The notes under the pieces are model-generated. The model was not told the DNA's origin, did not search any database, and saw only the letters and a program-made list of their open reading frames with translations. This document shows positions 35,102 to 48,085 of a stretch of 64,000 bases of DNA, one piece after another (the first letter of the stretch is position 1; each line of letters opens with the position of its first letter). Made by a program: the position numbers and the translations under genes. The stretch covers positions 153,189,490 to 153,253,489 of the forward strand of contig NC_084462.1 of NCBI RefSeq assembly GCF_027409185.1, read 5' to 3'. Source of the DNA: Cynocephalus volans (Eukaryota; Chordata; Mammalia; Dermoptera; Cynocephalidae).

Positions 35102-35160
35102 TAGAATTCCTTTATTTATTTATTTTTTTTTATTTTATTTTTTTTTAGAATTCCTTTATT
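35102..35160 (-). mobile_element. Tail-only retroinsertion with 15-bp TSD
   Basis: TAGAATTCCTTTATT occurs at 35,102-35,116 and again, identical, at 35,146-35,160. Between them lie only 29 bases of T with a few A, i.e. an A-rich tail on the minus strand. The composition resembles the (TAAAA)n tail of the young L1 at 50.5 kb. It fits an L1-machinery insertion truncated to its tail. Confidence 0.75.
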
Positions 35161-35929
35161 CACTAGTACTGGTATCTGCCCTACCCAAGAGGCTATTTGT
35201 TTGCCCAAGTGGAAGCATACATTATGCAAAGCCTTCTGAGATGAGGGTCCCCTGCATGAATGTGAACTAGCAGTGGCACCCCACTGGAAGTACCCAATAC
35301 ACCTGTGTTAAACTCACTGAGACCTGGCTACCCAGAGCCCAGACAGAGAACTCCTATTTTTTGCTCTTAAAGTAGCACAACAGGCATTTAAAAGCCCTGT
35401 TCATTGTGCTTAAGAACCTTGATTTCCTCATTGCAAAATAAGAATAATAAATATACCCCTTGAGTGTGTGTGACTATGAGAACACAGGATCCTGTGCAGA
35501 GTACTGGGCAGAGGAGGCAAAATAACTTGACAGATGGAATGGTCACACCGTGCTATCTGTTTTCTAACTTTGATAATGAGTCTGTTGGGAAATAAATATT
35601 TCAGGGTAATGGTTCCTTCTTTTTTTTTCCCCCCGTTCCTGAAGACTTGCTACATCAGTCTAGCATGTGAGGAACTCCCAAATCCCTTTGAGAATCCCCC
35701 TTCACAGTTCTAATGTTGGGATTGGAGGAGGCCTGTAGAAAGCCAAGGGTTCCAGACATCCACGTGGGAGAAGGCAGAGAGGGGAGGATCTCTTTCATGG
35801 TAGCCACAGATGCCTCCATTTTCCTGAGGCTAATGGTCACTAATCACCAGCAGGAAGGACATGAAAGAGAGGAGAGGTTGCTACACTGATATCTCTTGTA
35901 CCAAGTTGTGACCTGCATCTGGAGCAAAC

Positions 35930-36350
35930 CCATGTTTTATTTTTTCTCTGTATCTTTGGTATTTCTTACAGTGCTTGGCACATAAGAGGAGTTTGGTAAG
36001 TGTGTGCTGAGTTATTGACTTGCACAGTGACAGCTATGGGCTGGCAGTAGATGGGAGGAAGGAAGGACTGGTGCGGGTGTGAAGGTATGGCTTGGTATGA
36101 GTGTGATGCAAGGTGCAAAGAGTTGTAGCCTTCATTCTTACTGCTTGTGTGATTTTACCTGGTTAGACCCACTTCAGATCCATGATATAGAGAGACCTTC
36201 ATCCTAGTTTGTAATTTTTCTTTAATGTTTGTCTCCTCCACTGGGCTGTAGTCTGCTTGTCTTTTTTTGTTGTTGTTGTTCTATTTTTGATTCTAATTAT
36301 GTCCCCATCCTCAGCACAAGGCCACACACATAGTAAGTGCTTGATAAAAA
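35930..36350 (+). repeat. L2 LINE 3' ends, plus strand (two fragments)
   Basis: CAGTGCTTGGCACATAAGAG (~35,972) and CTGGGCTGTAGTCTGCTTGT...CACACATAGTAAGTGCTTGA (36,241-36,345) are L2 3' ends in the same orientation. Confidence 0.65.
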
Positions 36351-36579
36351 TTGGTTGCCTATACAGAGATGTGTCCAGTCTGCAAAGCTGTGGATCTGTT
36401 GTATAGTGGTGGGCTGATCTTTCAAAATAACAATCAGCATCTGTAAAGTTTTTTGTAGATGAAAGCCCTTTAGTGCCTGTTGTAAAATCGTCATAGTCAA
36501 AGTCATCCCAGACCGTTCTAGCTAACACAGAAACTCCTGCTCTATTTCTCTTCATAGCTTTATCACCGTGACATCGCAT

Positions 36580-36735
36580 TATATGTATTTATTTATACAT
36601 TGGCTGTCTCCTTCCACTAGACTATGCATTCCATAGGAGCAGGGACTTGTTTTATTCTCTGTTGTAACTTCAGCATCTGTCACAGATTTGGGTTCATAGT
36701 AATTGTTTAAGAACTATTTGTGGAATTAATGAAAG
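36580..36735 (+). repeat. L2 LINE 3' end, plus strand
   Basis: CATTGGCTGTCTCCTTCCAC, TAGGAGCAGGGACTTGTTTT and the ATAGTAATTGTTTAAGAAC end match L2. Confidence 0.75.
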
Positions 36736-37824
36736 AAGAAGCATTAGAAAATGGGTTGCAAACTCAAACACCTAATAGGACGTGTTAGGTAAAGTAGACG
36801 AGAGAAACAAGTGAAGCTTCTTTACAATGGTAACTTATGTTTTATTTTTCATCAAAAATATGCTTTGTTTGTGTGTTAAACATATAGAAAATTTTTACTC
36901 TCAGAAAGACACATACCCATTTTTCTTGAAACATGGGGCCCTCTGATCCATTTTTGACAAAGACATGGGTATGAAACACTTCCTTTTTTCTAAAAGCAAA
37001 ACAACCACTTGTGTGCTGATGAATGCATTTAGCACTGGCCCTCGGGGTTGGAAAGGCATTAGGGATAGGTGAGGACTGTGTTAAAGCAAAAGGTGTATGC
37101 TGCTCAGAAAACCCTGTTGTTGCCGTATTTTAAATTCATTTTTAAAATCACTAACAACTAATTCCAACTAGGAAAATATTATGTAGATCTCCACTGCCCA
37201 ATCCACAAGAAAGACTTGTTTGAGCTGATTCCATTTTTTTCTGTTTGTGACCTCTCTAGAAAAAAGACAACTTTAAAAAGAGTCTAATGTATTTTTCCTG
37301 TAAACTGCTATGTAAGTGCTACAGTGTTCAGATTCAAACAGAGCCGGAAGGTGCCATTATATTATTTTGCTGAATGTACATCCTAATACAAAGACTGATT
37401 CAGCAGCTGGCCAAAATAGAAAGGACACATTCACAAAAAATAAATGTATTGATTATATTTTAGATTTTTTTTTAGGGGAAAGCACTTTCATTTTCAGTAC
37501 AGCATGTAGTTTAGGGGGTAGGCTGCTGGTTTCTGGGGCCAGGGGTCTGTGACATGAGACAAAGTAGCTTAACACTACTGATTTGCATTCTTCCCAGTTG
37601 CAGAACAGGGCTGAGAAGGTGTGATTGCTTGAGAGCGTTACTGAAAGAGAGAGTGTCCCTGGAAACAATCTCTGGTTTAGTCAACTCTTAATGGGGTTGG
37701 GGGTGGAGGTTTCCTACCCCAGGTCACAGCTGGCCTACAGTCTCTGCTGCTCTTCCCTGCTCCTTGGCCTGCCTGTCTGTATCAGGCAGTAAATCTCACT
37801 GTCAAAGACCCTTTTCCAGGTGAT
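36736..37824. other. Unassigned intronic sequence
   Basis: No gene or named repeat recognised. Confidence 0.35.
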
Positions 37825-38160
37825 GATTAATCAGGTATGGCTCCTGTTTTCAAGAAACTTAATATATTGTGGGACAAAAAGATAGAGAAACACAACGTGG
37901 TAAGCAAGGCACACCTAAGCAGAAAGGGGGAGCGATTACTTCCCACAGAGAGATTTCAGGAAGAGGTTGAGTAGATGAATGGGATCTTGGAGGGCCTGCA
38001 GAGATGGGACCAGAGGAGAGGGGTGGCAAGGGTGTTCCTGAGGTGCTTTAGTGTAAAGAAAAGGACAGAGGTGGCAAAGAGCAAAGAGTGTGCAAAGAAT
38101 ACTTAATACGGTCTTACTTAGAGTCAGGTCCTTGAAAACCTTTCTAGCAGGAGAAGTCCA
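37825..38160 (-). repeat. L2 LINE 3' region, minus strand
   Basis: ATGGCTCCTGTTTTCAAGAA onward is the diverged antisense L2 3' region. Confidence 0.55.
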
Positions 38161-39939
38161 TGCTGATGAACTTAAAACTTAAGTGAAAATAGGGATAGGG
38201 GAAATCTAGGTTGCAAGCAAAACTGTTTAATAAATATTTGTCATGTTTACTGAAAGTAAAATGAGAAAACAGAAGTAGATTATGAGTGACATTTTACTCA
38301 CTTGATGTTGATACTAGAGTGTGTGCCACAATGGATTTCCAGCTACTTCCTACTGTTTTCCAGGATATCATTCCCCTGCAGTGAAATGCTTATAGGTGGT
38401 TTTGCTTTATTACACTCAATGCACAATTCTTATGCTAATGGGCATTTCCCTCCACCATGTCAGGCTCTCTGTCCAAACATTCAAAGCCTTTCAAACTGGG
38501 AGAGGTTGACCACTGACTCCTGGGTCTCCCTGTGGCTCAAGGGTAAAGTGGGTAATAAATCTTGGGATAAACTTTATTTAATTTACTTGTCATGACTGAT
38601 TAGGAAGTCCTTAGATAGCTCACCCCAGTGCATAGGGTATTCAGTGTCATGCCAAAGCATATGCTGTCAATTACAGGTTTTCATTTTTTTGGCTTCCTTT
38701 AGCTTTGGAAAGCTTCTTTGGACAAATCACTTCCCCTGTTTGCCATGACTTCCCTCTCCCACCTTAAAAAATTATGTTTCTAATCCCCAGTGTTTTATAT
38801 TTTTTAATTCTTAATGGGAATGACTAGTTGTCTATCAAAAATGTGTTTGGACTGTTTTAAGTTGACCTTTGCCTATTGGGGATTCTTGGTTGGGGAAAGT
38901 TTTCTGTGGTTGAGACTGGCTGTGTTGTTGGATATATGAAGACAAAGAGTGATTGGTAAGATAGAAATGAAGTTGGGCCCAGTTTATGGAGGGGCTTGAA
39001 TGTCACATATTTATGGCAATGGTGATGATAATGATGGGGATTTGGGGTTTTCTTGGATGCAAGCCAAATCACCCCAACTGAACTCATGCAAAATCTAAAT
39101 GAATATAAGTTTATCTGGCCATATATCTGAAAATTCAGGTATGGTAGGATCCAGGAGCTTAAGTGATTGATATTGTCAGCACTCACACTTGACACTTTAT
39201 CTTCTTAACTTCCTCCTTCTGTGATATTAGAGAAAAAGAAGATGATCACTAATATTCCTACCCTTGCATCCTTTCAACACAGTCACCTCCCAGGGAAGGG
39301 ATCTTCTTTCTCCCAGTTTCCTTATCTCAGTCTCAGGGAAGGACTTTGGTCCTGATTAGTCATATGTCTCTGTTGGTCCAGTCTTTGTGTCTAGTGATAA
39401 GGCATGATGTAGTCAGGACTGTTCACAGGCCCAACCTTCCTTACCAGAAACAGCAAATTTGATAGGAAGATGCACGAGGCAACCTGAAACAGTAATCTCC
39501 TCAATCTTCTGAATTGGCTGCAGGCCTTTGAATTTCATTTGCTGGGCAGTAGAAAGTTATTAAGAACAACTGTAGAGTATTTTAGCCACTGTGGGAGTTC
39601 TGAAATATTTTATGAGTTGGAAGACTTTCCAACCCAGGGAAGATATGCTGAAGCGTTCCTTTAATTGTATGTATTTGCATATCATTTTACTTCCATACTC
39701 GTTTTCTCGTGCAGTGATTATTGCTTCTTGTTGATGCCCACTGCACAAACATAGAGGCCAGTCCAGGTAGTAGTGACAGACACGTCTCTGGTTCCTTCAC
39801 CATTCCTGCCACCATAACCCTGCTGTGGTGTCACTTAATCACTTTTTGCATCACTGTATACGAGACAGCTCACCTGCTGTCTTGAGAAGTGGAAATGCTG
39901 TGTCCTTCTCCCAGATCTGAATTTATCTGCACTATTCTT
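38161..39939. other. Mostly unassigned intronic sequence
   Basis: 39,040-39,460 looks like an old dispersed repeat I cannot name (GATGCAAGCCAAATCACCCC onward); the rest is unassigned. Confidence 0.35.
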
Positions 39940-42330
39940 TTTTAAACATATACTTCCATTGAAGCATAACGTGTTTACAGAAAAGTACACAAATCATTGC
40001 TGGATGAATTTTTAAATAGTAAACACATCTGTGTTATCTCTTCCAGTTGAAGAAACAGAATATTACCATCACTCTAGAAACCACCTCGTTTGCCCTCCCA
40101 GTAAGTATGCAATCCACTCTACCCAGTGGCAACCACTAACCTGATTTCTAACACCTTAGCTTTCTCATTTTTGAGAAATATGAAATATATGTGGACTTAT
40201 ACATATATGTATGTACTCTTTTTTTCTGGCTTCTTATGCACAACACTGTTTCAGACATTCATCCATGTTTGAGGTGTAGCAGTAGTTTATTCGTTTTTAC
40301 TGCTGTGTAGCATTCTACTTGGTGATATTTTACAAACTATTCATTTTCTGTTGATGGATATTTGAAACATTTCCAGTGTAGGGATGTTATGAATAGTGCT
40401 GCTATGAATATTTTTGTATGTATTTTATGTTGCACATACAAATGCAGTTCTGTTTGGTACACACCTAAGACTATATTGCTGGGTCACGGAGCATGCATAT
40501 GTTGAGGTTCTTACGAAGAGTTTTCCTAAGTGGTTGTACCAATTAATACTCCTGTCATCATTTTATGAGTGTTTCAGTGTCTCTATATCCTTGGCAATAC
40601 TTGGGTTGTCAAACTTTTGAATTGTAGCCATTCTGGTGGGTGTGTAGAGGTATCTCATTAAGGTTTCAATTTGCATTTCTCTGGTGACTCATGATGTTGT
40701 GCCTTTTTAATATAGTGTTGTCTCTCACTTTTTTTTTTTTTTTGCCACTTTTACTCATATTTTGTAGTGCCTGTTCAAGTTTATTGATTATTTTTCTTTT
40801 GGATTGTCTATCTTTTTCTTACAAAGTTTTAGGAGTCTTTAAAAATAAATTTCTAATACAAATACTTTTACAAGTCATATGTATTTAAAATATTTTTTTC
40901 TCATCTGTGTGGCTTGCTTTTCATTCTCTTTTGATGACTAGATCTTACTTTTAAGATAATGCAGTTTATCAGTCTCTTTATGTTTATTATTTTCTATGCC
41001 TGCATAAGAAATTTTTGCCTATTCTAAGATCATGAAGCTACTCTATTTTAATTTATAAAAGCTTTATTGTTTTGCCTTTTATCTTTAGGTCAAAAATCCA
41101 CCTGGGGTTGATTTTTGTCGATGGTGTGAGAAAGAAGTCCTATTTATTTTGTTTTCCTTATGGATATCCAATTAACCCAGAACCACATATTGAAAACTCT
41201 CTTCCACTGTTCTGAAATGTCACCTTTGTTATCAATCAGATGATCATATTTATGCGGGTCCGTCTCTGTGCTTTCTAGTCTGTTCCGTCATCTGATTTGT
41301 CTGTCCTAATACTGATACCACACTGTCTTAATTACTTGAGCTTTAAAGTAAGTCGATATCCAGTTATTGTATGTCCTCAAGCTTTGTTCTTACTTAAAGA
41401 TCCCTTGGTTATTCTTAGCCGTTTGCATTACTGCACAAATTTTAAAATCATCTTTTGATGGGATTTTAATTGGGATTGCATTGAATCTCTATCCCTCCAT
41501 TTATTAGATCATTTCTGTTAGTGTTTTTGTATCCTTCCATGTTGTAAAGATATTGCATATTTTTTAAAATATGTATTCCTAGTATTTGAAGTTATTTGAT
41601 GCTGTTATAAATTGTATCTTTAAAAGACATTTTCTGATTGTTGGTGATATATAGAAATACAGTTGAGTTTTATATATTAACCTTGTATCCAATGACTTTG
41701 CTAAATTCATTTATTAATTCTAATAATTCTCTGTAGATTATTATGGATTTTCCATGTACAGAAATAAATTATCTGTAAAACCATTTTTACTTTTTCTTTT
41801 CTAATGATTGTGACTTTTATTTCTTTTTCTTACTTGTTGCGTTGGCTAAGACCTCTAATATAATGGTGACTGGGAGTGGTGATAGTGGGCATCCTTGTCT
41901 CATTTCTCAACTCAGTGGGAAGGATTTCAAAGCTTGACTATTAGGCATTATGGTTGCTGTAAGTGTTTTGCAAATACCCTTCATCAGATTAAGCAAGTTC
42001 CCTTACATTCAAAGTTTGTTAAGAGTATTTTCACGAATAGATGTCGAATTTGACTAAATGCCTTAAAGCGATAGTTACATGGGATGTCAGGCTTGTCTCT
42101 GTACTTCTCATTTCTCTTGGATCTTGGTCCCATATGTCCTCATTGCCTTGGTAGCTCATTTTTGTATATTTAATCCAGATTTTCTAGTTGTTCTTGAGGT
42201 TTGGTCTGTTACAAGGTGGATCCTCATTGTAGGAAGTGGTGCATTCTAATTGTACTATTTTTGTCTTCCATCTACAGGTTATGAGTAAAACTGTAAAATA
42301 AATCTTCAGGAACCTATTCAGTTTCTTTGA
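39940..42330 (-). repeat. Old L1, minus strand (3' UTR and ORF2 part)
   Basis: Antisense L1 3' UTR (ACACAAATCATTGCTGGATG; GGACTTATACATATATG) is followed by antisense ORF2 coding stretches such as GGGATTGCATTGAATCTCTA (41,472) and GGGCATCCTTGTCTCATTTC (41,887). Many frameshifts and stops; inactive. Confidence 0.85.
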
Positions 42331-43029
42331 CCTATATTGCTTCTGGCTGGTGAGCTTTATGAATAGATCTTTTTTTGTTGTTGTTAAATTTGGCTATCTT
42401 AAGAGGAGGAAAAGCTTACTATTGCTGCTCCAAGCATATGTATTATGAAGTCATAGAAGAGATGCACCTTATATTACATTTAAATGCCTAGTTTTAGGGT
42501 ATAAACATACTGATTTTACCTGTTCTTTTCAAAGAAAAAAAAAGGAAAACAATCAAATCCTAAGGAAAAAAACTGACATTCTTTAAAAAAACCCAACAAA
42601 CCAATAGGAGTGCTCTTCTTCTTGGGTCCCTTGGGAACATGTCATCCTCTTAATCTCTTAATCATTCCCTTCTTGTGTATAAAATTGGCAAAGCTACTCT
42701 GTCACTCCTACTGCTTCTCGAGTAGTCATACAGTCTTTCTTGCAAAATAAGAGAATAATAAGGTGTTACTTCTGCAGTCCCCACCGTCAGTAGTATTAGA
42801 AACTATAATCTTAGAGTCCATGCTTACAAGATGTAAGTCCTCTCATGTGAGGAGAGGCATCTGGGATCTCAAGACCCGACTTCTAATGCTGTCTCTATTA
42901 CTAATCAGCAGGGTGGTGCTGGAATACAACTTGCCCCCCCCCCCCCCAGGCCTTAGTGTCGTCCTCTGAAAAACAAAGTGCTTGGGCTTGTTCAAGGGGC
43001 AGGGAATTTTTTTATGCAAACGACTAAAT
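42331..43029. other. Unassigned intronic sequence with C14 run
   Basis: No gene seen. A C14 homopolymer is at 42,934-42,947. Confidence 0.4.
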
Positions 43030-43315
43030 ACTAAGTATTTTGAGCTTTGTGGGCCATACAGTCTCAGTTGCAACTCCTCAGCTCTGCCATGTAGTGCAAA
43101 AGCGGTCATAGACAATAAGTAAACAACTGGGACTTTACTTATAAAACTTTATGGACACAAATTCTAATTTCATACAATTTTCATGTGTCCTAAAATAGTC
43201 TTCTTTCAACTTTTTCAACATCTAAAACTATAAAAATCATTCTCAGCACACAGACTGTCCAAAAACTGTCAACAGTTAGATTTGTCCCACAGGCCCTAGT
43301 TTGCCAATCGTTGAG
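43030..43315. repeat. hAT-Charlie non-autonomous DNA transposon
   Basis: TTTTGAGCTTTGTGGGCCAT, CATAGACAATAAGTAAACAA, TAAAACTTTATGGACACAAA and CAGGCCCTAGTTTGCCAATC are the landmarks of the common Charlie-type element whose end reads as ...TTTGCCGACCCCTG in its consensus. It is 285 bp and nearly full length. Confidence 0.75.
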
Positions 43316-43439
43316 CTACTAGATTGCCAAAGGCGATTCCAGAGCTCTGTATTAGGCACTTACATGCTAGTCTCTTTAAAAATATTTGTTTATGTCAAAT
43401 AAACATTGTTCAGAAGGGTCTATTCCTTTCTTTTAGATC

Positions 43440-44720
43440 ATTAAGAATAAGAAAAAGAAAAGATTTTATTTTACCTTTATTCTTTCTCTGACACTTGCTC
43501 TTTGTTTTTGTAGGTCTGTGTCTCTGACATGTATCATTTTCTTCTGCCTGAAGAACTTTTTTTTAGCATTTCTTGCATGGCAGGTCAGCTGGTGATGAAT
43601 TTTCCCCATTTTTGCTTGTCTGAGAAAGTCTTTATATTTCCTCCACTTTTGGAGGATAATTTCACTAGATATAGAATTCTAACTGAGTGGCTTTTTACAA
43701 TATGTTTTAAGTATTTCACTCTACGCTTGTGCTTATGTGGCCTCCTATGAGAAGTCTTCTGTAATTCTTCTTCTATAGGTAAGGGTCTGGCTTCTTTCAA
43801 GATTTTCTCTTTGTCTTTGGTTTTCCAGCAGTTTTTCATTGGTGTAGTTTAAATTTTTTTGGTATTTATTCTGATTGGTGTTTTCTGATCTTCCTGGATC
43901 TGTGGTTTGCTGTATGTCATTAATTTTGGAAAGTTCTCAGTCATTATTACTGCAAATATTTCTTCTTCCTTTCTTCTCCTCCTAGAATTCTGATTGCAAT
44001 TATGTTATTATGCCTTTTGATATTGCTCCACAGTTGTTGAAATGATCTGTCATGTTTTTTTTTTTTTTTCCCTTAGTTCTCTTTCTCTCTTTTTCTCTCT
44101 CATTTGGGAATTTTCTATTCACTTTCAAGCTCTGATTCTTTCTTGGCCATTTTGAGTCTGCTAATGAGCCCATGGAAAGCATTCTTCATTTGTTACAGTG
44201 TTTTTGATTTTTAGCATTTCCTTTTCAAAAGAGTTTTTTTAAAAAAGGAGTTTTTGTCTTTCAGCTTTCATTACCATTTACTTTTTCAATTAGAACCCTT
44301 AACATTTTAAATCATAGTTATTTTAAGTTTCCTTTCTGTTAAGGACAGGCATAATTCCAACATCTTTGTCATACGAGTCTGATTCTGATGATAGCTTGTC
44401 TCCTCGGAATGTGTTTTTTCTTGCCTTTTAGTATGCCTTGTACTTTTTTGTTGAAAGCCAGTGTGATGTACTGGGTAGTAGGAATTGAGGTAAATAGGCC
44501 TTTGATATGAGGTTTTATTTAATCTGGCTCGGAGTTGGGTTGTGTTTAATGTTTGCTGTAGCTGTAGATGCCAGAGCCTTCAAGTTTCCCTAATGTTCCT
44601 GTTTTTGTCCCCTTTCTTGCCTTTAGGTACTCCCCTTGGGGAGTCTGTAGCTTGGGGTCTTTTTAACTGTAATCCCCTGTGATCTGGAGCCCTGTTGGTG
44701 TGGTGGTAGGGTGTAAGTGA
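43440..44720 (-). repeat. Old L1/HAL1-type 5' and ORF1 region, minus strand
   Basis: CCTGAAGAACTTTTTTTTAG, CATTTCTTGCATGGCAGGTC and TGTATGCCTTGTACTTTTTT-like segments match the antisense ORF1-proximal part of old L1s. Same orientation as the ORF2 part at 39.9-42.3 kb; the two may be one element interrupted between 42.3 and 43.4 kb. Confidence 0.65.
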
Positions 44721-46364
44721 GCAGGAATGTCCTATAACCATCTAATTAAAAGCAAAAAAGGAGGGACTTCCCTTTAGTAAATGAAGTGACACTTTCCTCT
44801 ATGAGGAGGGAAGACAGAGAACATGGTGGCTTAGATGATGTGTTCAAAGATGAGGGATTTACCTTCTGCTTGCTGCCATTTCTTCAGGGAATTTTTAAGT
44901 GAGATCATCAGCTAAGACTATGTGTTATGTTTGAGCAAGAGGAAGATATGAGATGATCAATTCAGGAAGGGAGAAGGCAAACTTGATAGGAAAACATTTT
45001 AGGTTTAGTGGGCAGCGTCGATTACTTATTTAAAGTCTGTAGTCATGAATGTAAAATGCAGCTAGTCAACCTGGTTGTGTGATTTCCTCCCCACTCCAAA
45101 GTGTTCATCTGCTTGGATGTGAGCTTGAAGTTGGTGGATATTTGGGTTCCATCAGTGTCAGAGTTATGCCAGGACAGCATAACACAGAAAGGCGGAGAGG
45201 TGGGAGCAGCAGATGTTTGCAGGGGAGTGATTAGAGTGACTATGATGATGGAGACAGAGAAGAAAGTGAAGGCAGAGTGAGGATGGTAAAAAAGTTGTGG
45301 GTTTCATGGACTGAATGTCTAAAGAAGTCTGAAGAATGTTTGCAGTGAACATAGAGTAGGCGAGCTGGAAGGAGGGAAGGTGGACAGCTGAGGGACGCTC
45401 GCATTGGGATTCAAGGTTTTACAGTCACTGATGAAGACGGGATGCAGGATGTGGTCATGCTGAGGAGGAAAAAGGTTCAGGTGAGGAAATAAAGGAACAG
45501 AGAAACCAGCTTTTCAGGTAGGCCTTTGATGTTAAAGTCACTGAGATTGATGAAGGAGTTAGAGATGGAGAAGGAAACCTCTGACAGCTGGAAGCTGGAG
45601 TCTTCAGGAAATGAAATGGCATGCGCAGGAGGTGTGTGAGGATGGGCAGAAAGTGGCATGGCCAGATGCAGAAAGAGCAGGGATTGTGGAGGAAGAAGGG
45701 AGGGAAATCACTGGAAGCAGCAATGGAGAGTCAGGGGGATGCCTCCCTTCCTGGTCTTGAGACATACGAGGTGAGGACAACTGGGCTACAGGGGAGGGGA
45801 AGGCAGGTTTCCATTAAGGTCACAGAAGGTCAGAGTTCAGAGAGGAGGTGGAAGGACTCAGTGGGTATACTATTATGGAAGAAGAACTCAAAGGGCAGGA
45901 ATGGTCTGTGAGGGAGTGAGCAAGTTGGGGGGTATCCAGAGCAGTGTGGAGTTCAGAGCCCTGGTAAGAGAAGGTGCCTCGGGGACCTGCCTTCCAGGAG
46001 CAATTGCAGTAACAGGACCGTGAGGCACCTCCCAGGGCCTAACACAAATGTTAGGTGGTGAACTTTCCACCTCTTCCTCCTAGCTTTATTTTTAGGGCTG
46101 TTGTTTAACATAGGGAATGCAAAATATTTTTCTTTATAAGCAGCTTTGGGAGACTATTTAGGCTGTCAGGCAGCTGTGGCAACTTAGAGAGGATTGTATT
46201 TATTTATATGTCTTAGGGTAGGATTGGTATAAAGTCAACATCACTGATAAACTAGGAAGTAGAATGAAGGAAACAGATGACTTGAGGACCTACCATGTAC
46301 CAGGCTGCACACTAAATATTTTATGTAGGTGATTTCAGTGGAGACCAAGACTGACTTGTTGAAA
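44721..46364. other. Unassigned intronic sequence, purine-rich
   Basis: 45,160-45,950 is strikingly rich in GA on the + strand (reflected in long minus strand pyrimidine-type frames). It may be an old repeat but I cannot name it. Confidence 0.35.
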
Positions 46365-46530
46365 AGACTGTGGGCATTGGAGTCAATCCTGGGTTTGAAT
46401 TTCAGTTTCTTGGCTGACAAGCTGTGTTTCTTTGGGCAAGTTACCTATGTTCTTGAGCCTCAATTTTCTCATCTGTAGAATGGGAATAATAATCCACTTG
46501 TTGTGGTTGCTGTGAAGAACTGCCCAGGTG
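46365..46530 (+). repeat. MIR SINE, plus strand
   Basis: GGTTTGAATTTCAGTTTCTT, TTTGGGCAAGTTACCTATGT and TTTCTCATCTGTAGAATGGG are classic MIR core. Confidence 0.9.
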
Positions 46531-46574
46531 ATTGTTGCCTGCCTGAGCAGGCAAGGCTGAGAACCACTGCTACA

Positions 46575-46735
46575 GAGTGGTTAGTATTTGTTTCCTTTTA
46601 AAGGTGAGAGAAGCAAGGCTCAGAGAGGCTAAATAGGTTGCACATAGTCACACAGCACTTAAGTGGCATAGCCAGGATTGACAGCCAGTTCTTTGATCCC
46701 AGGACCCTTGCTTTATCCATTATATTGAATTTTTC
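46575..46735 (-). repeat. MIR SINE, minus strand
   Basis: CAAGGCTCAGAGAGGCTAAA and GTCACACAGCACTTAAGTGG are antisense MIR. It forms a head-to-head pair with the MIR at 46,365. Confidence 0.85.
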
Positions 46736-46849
46736 CCTTAATACAAGGGAAGCTACATGAGCCCCACCTCAGCACATCTGCCCAGGCATTAGGCAATATG
46801 GGACGGGTTGAAGGGATCAGGTGAAGGGAAGGCAGGCTCTATGGAATCT

Positions 46850-47055
46850 AGGTTAGTGGTTTCCAAACCTAGCTATACTTCCAAATCAGCTGGGGAGCAT
46901 TTGAACTGTAAATCTCCAGGGACCCGCCTAGGTCTACTGGATCAGAATTTCTGGAGCATGGGAACAAGGAATATGTATATTTAGAATCTCACCCAGGTCA
47001 TTCTGAGGCTTCTAGTCTGGTTCAGGTCCTTAGACCAGCTTTTGGGAACCATTGA
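46850..47055. repeat. MER20-type hAT-Charlie element
   Basis: GTGGTTTCCAAACCTAGCTA at the left and GCTTTTGGGAACCATTG at the right are near-terminal inverted repeats of a hAT-Charlie element. Confidence 0.75.
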
Positions 47056-47689
47056 ATTCTAACTGAAGTCCTGAAATGATTAGGCAGTTATCTCCCAGTA
47101 AAATATTGGGTGGCTGGCAATGCCACCAAAATTGGCCTTTAGGGGTTGAGTGCTGTCGCCTTGCTTTGAGATCTTTGGTGTGTTACCTGAAAAAGATGTT
47201 TGATCTGTCATTGAGCATTTGAGCTTTGAGTGAATAGGAAATGTCAAGGTGGCAGACTCTGCTGTAACAGAAGGAGTTATTTGTTCTTTAGATCTGTTGT
47301 TCTTCCTTCTTTCCCCCTTGAGGTTCCTGCCCACTCAGATTAGAGCTATATAAACAAGCTTGTAATACTGAGCTAGTGCACATCATGTAAATTTTTTTCT
47401 GAAGTGCGTAACATTGCTGATGTCAGAAGAAAAATCCATTGGGTTTTAATGGGCCGAGGCAAACAATGTGAATTTGATGTAATGTGGAGGAGAGGAAACA
47501 ACATCCACAGAAATTCTTATTTGGCAGCATAAATATTCAGTCTCTATTACAGTCAGGGTTTGATTACTTCTCCTACGTGATGTTTCCCTGAATAGGGTTT
47601 GGAGGGCTGGGCAGTAAGAGTGGCAGGCATGATGTTTAAGGCTTTTAGCTGCATGTGACGACAATTTTAGTGGCACTGTAGTGTAATTG

Positions 47690-47865
47690 TTGTCCTCCTC
47701 TTAGCTCTGCTTCAGGATCATCTAAGGAGGTCATTAAACTACTAAAGGCTCCGTCTCAGATGCACCAAGTCAGAATATCTGAGGGTGGGAGGATGGGCTT
47801 CTCCTTTGATTCTGATGCTGCCCGTGGCCTGGGAATTTCACTCGGCTGAATATAGTCCTAGAACA
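47690..47865. repeat. hAT-Charlie (MER5-like) fragment
   Basis: CAGGATCATCTAAGGAGGTC and AAGTCAGAATATCTGAGGGT fit MER5-type elements; diverged. Confidence 0.55.
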
Positions 47866-47879
47866 TGACTACTGGTCAG

Positions 47880-48085
47880 TTTCTACATTTGTTCTGTGCT
47901 AGGGCATTTACAGGACGTATTCTATTCCCTCTTTCAAAGCAACCCTGCTGAGTAGAGGGTTCTCATCTTCCAGGTAAAGAGCTGGAAGTTGAGGGTGGGG
48001 GGCTCAATTGCCAAAGGCCACACAGTAGCCTTAGTGAGGCCAGAGCTGAGATGTGGTTCCTGGTCTGCCCTCAAAGCCCCTTCCT
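47880..48085 (-). repeat. MIR SINE, minus strand
   Basis: GCCAAAGGCCACACAGTAGC preceded by ATCTTCCAGGTAAAGAGC is antisense MIR, diverged. Confidence 0.65.
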
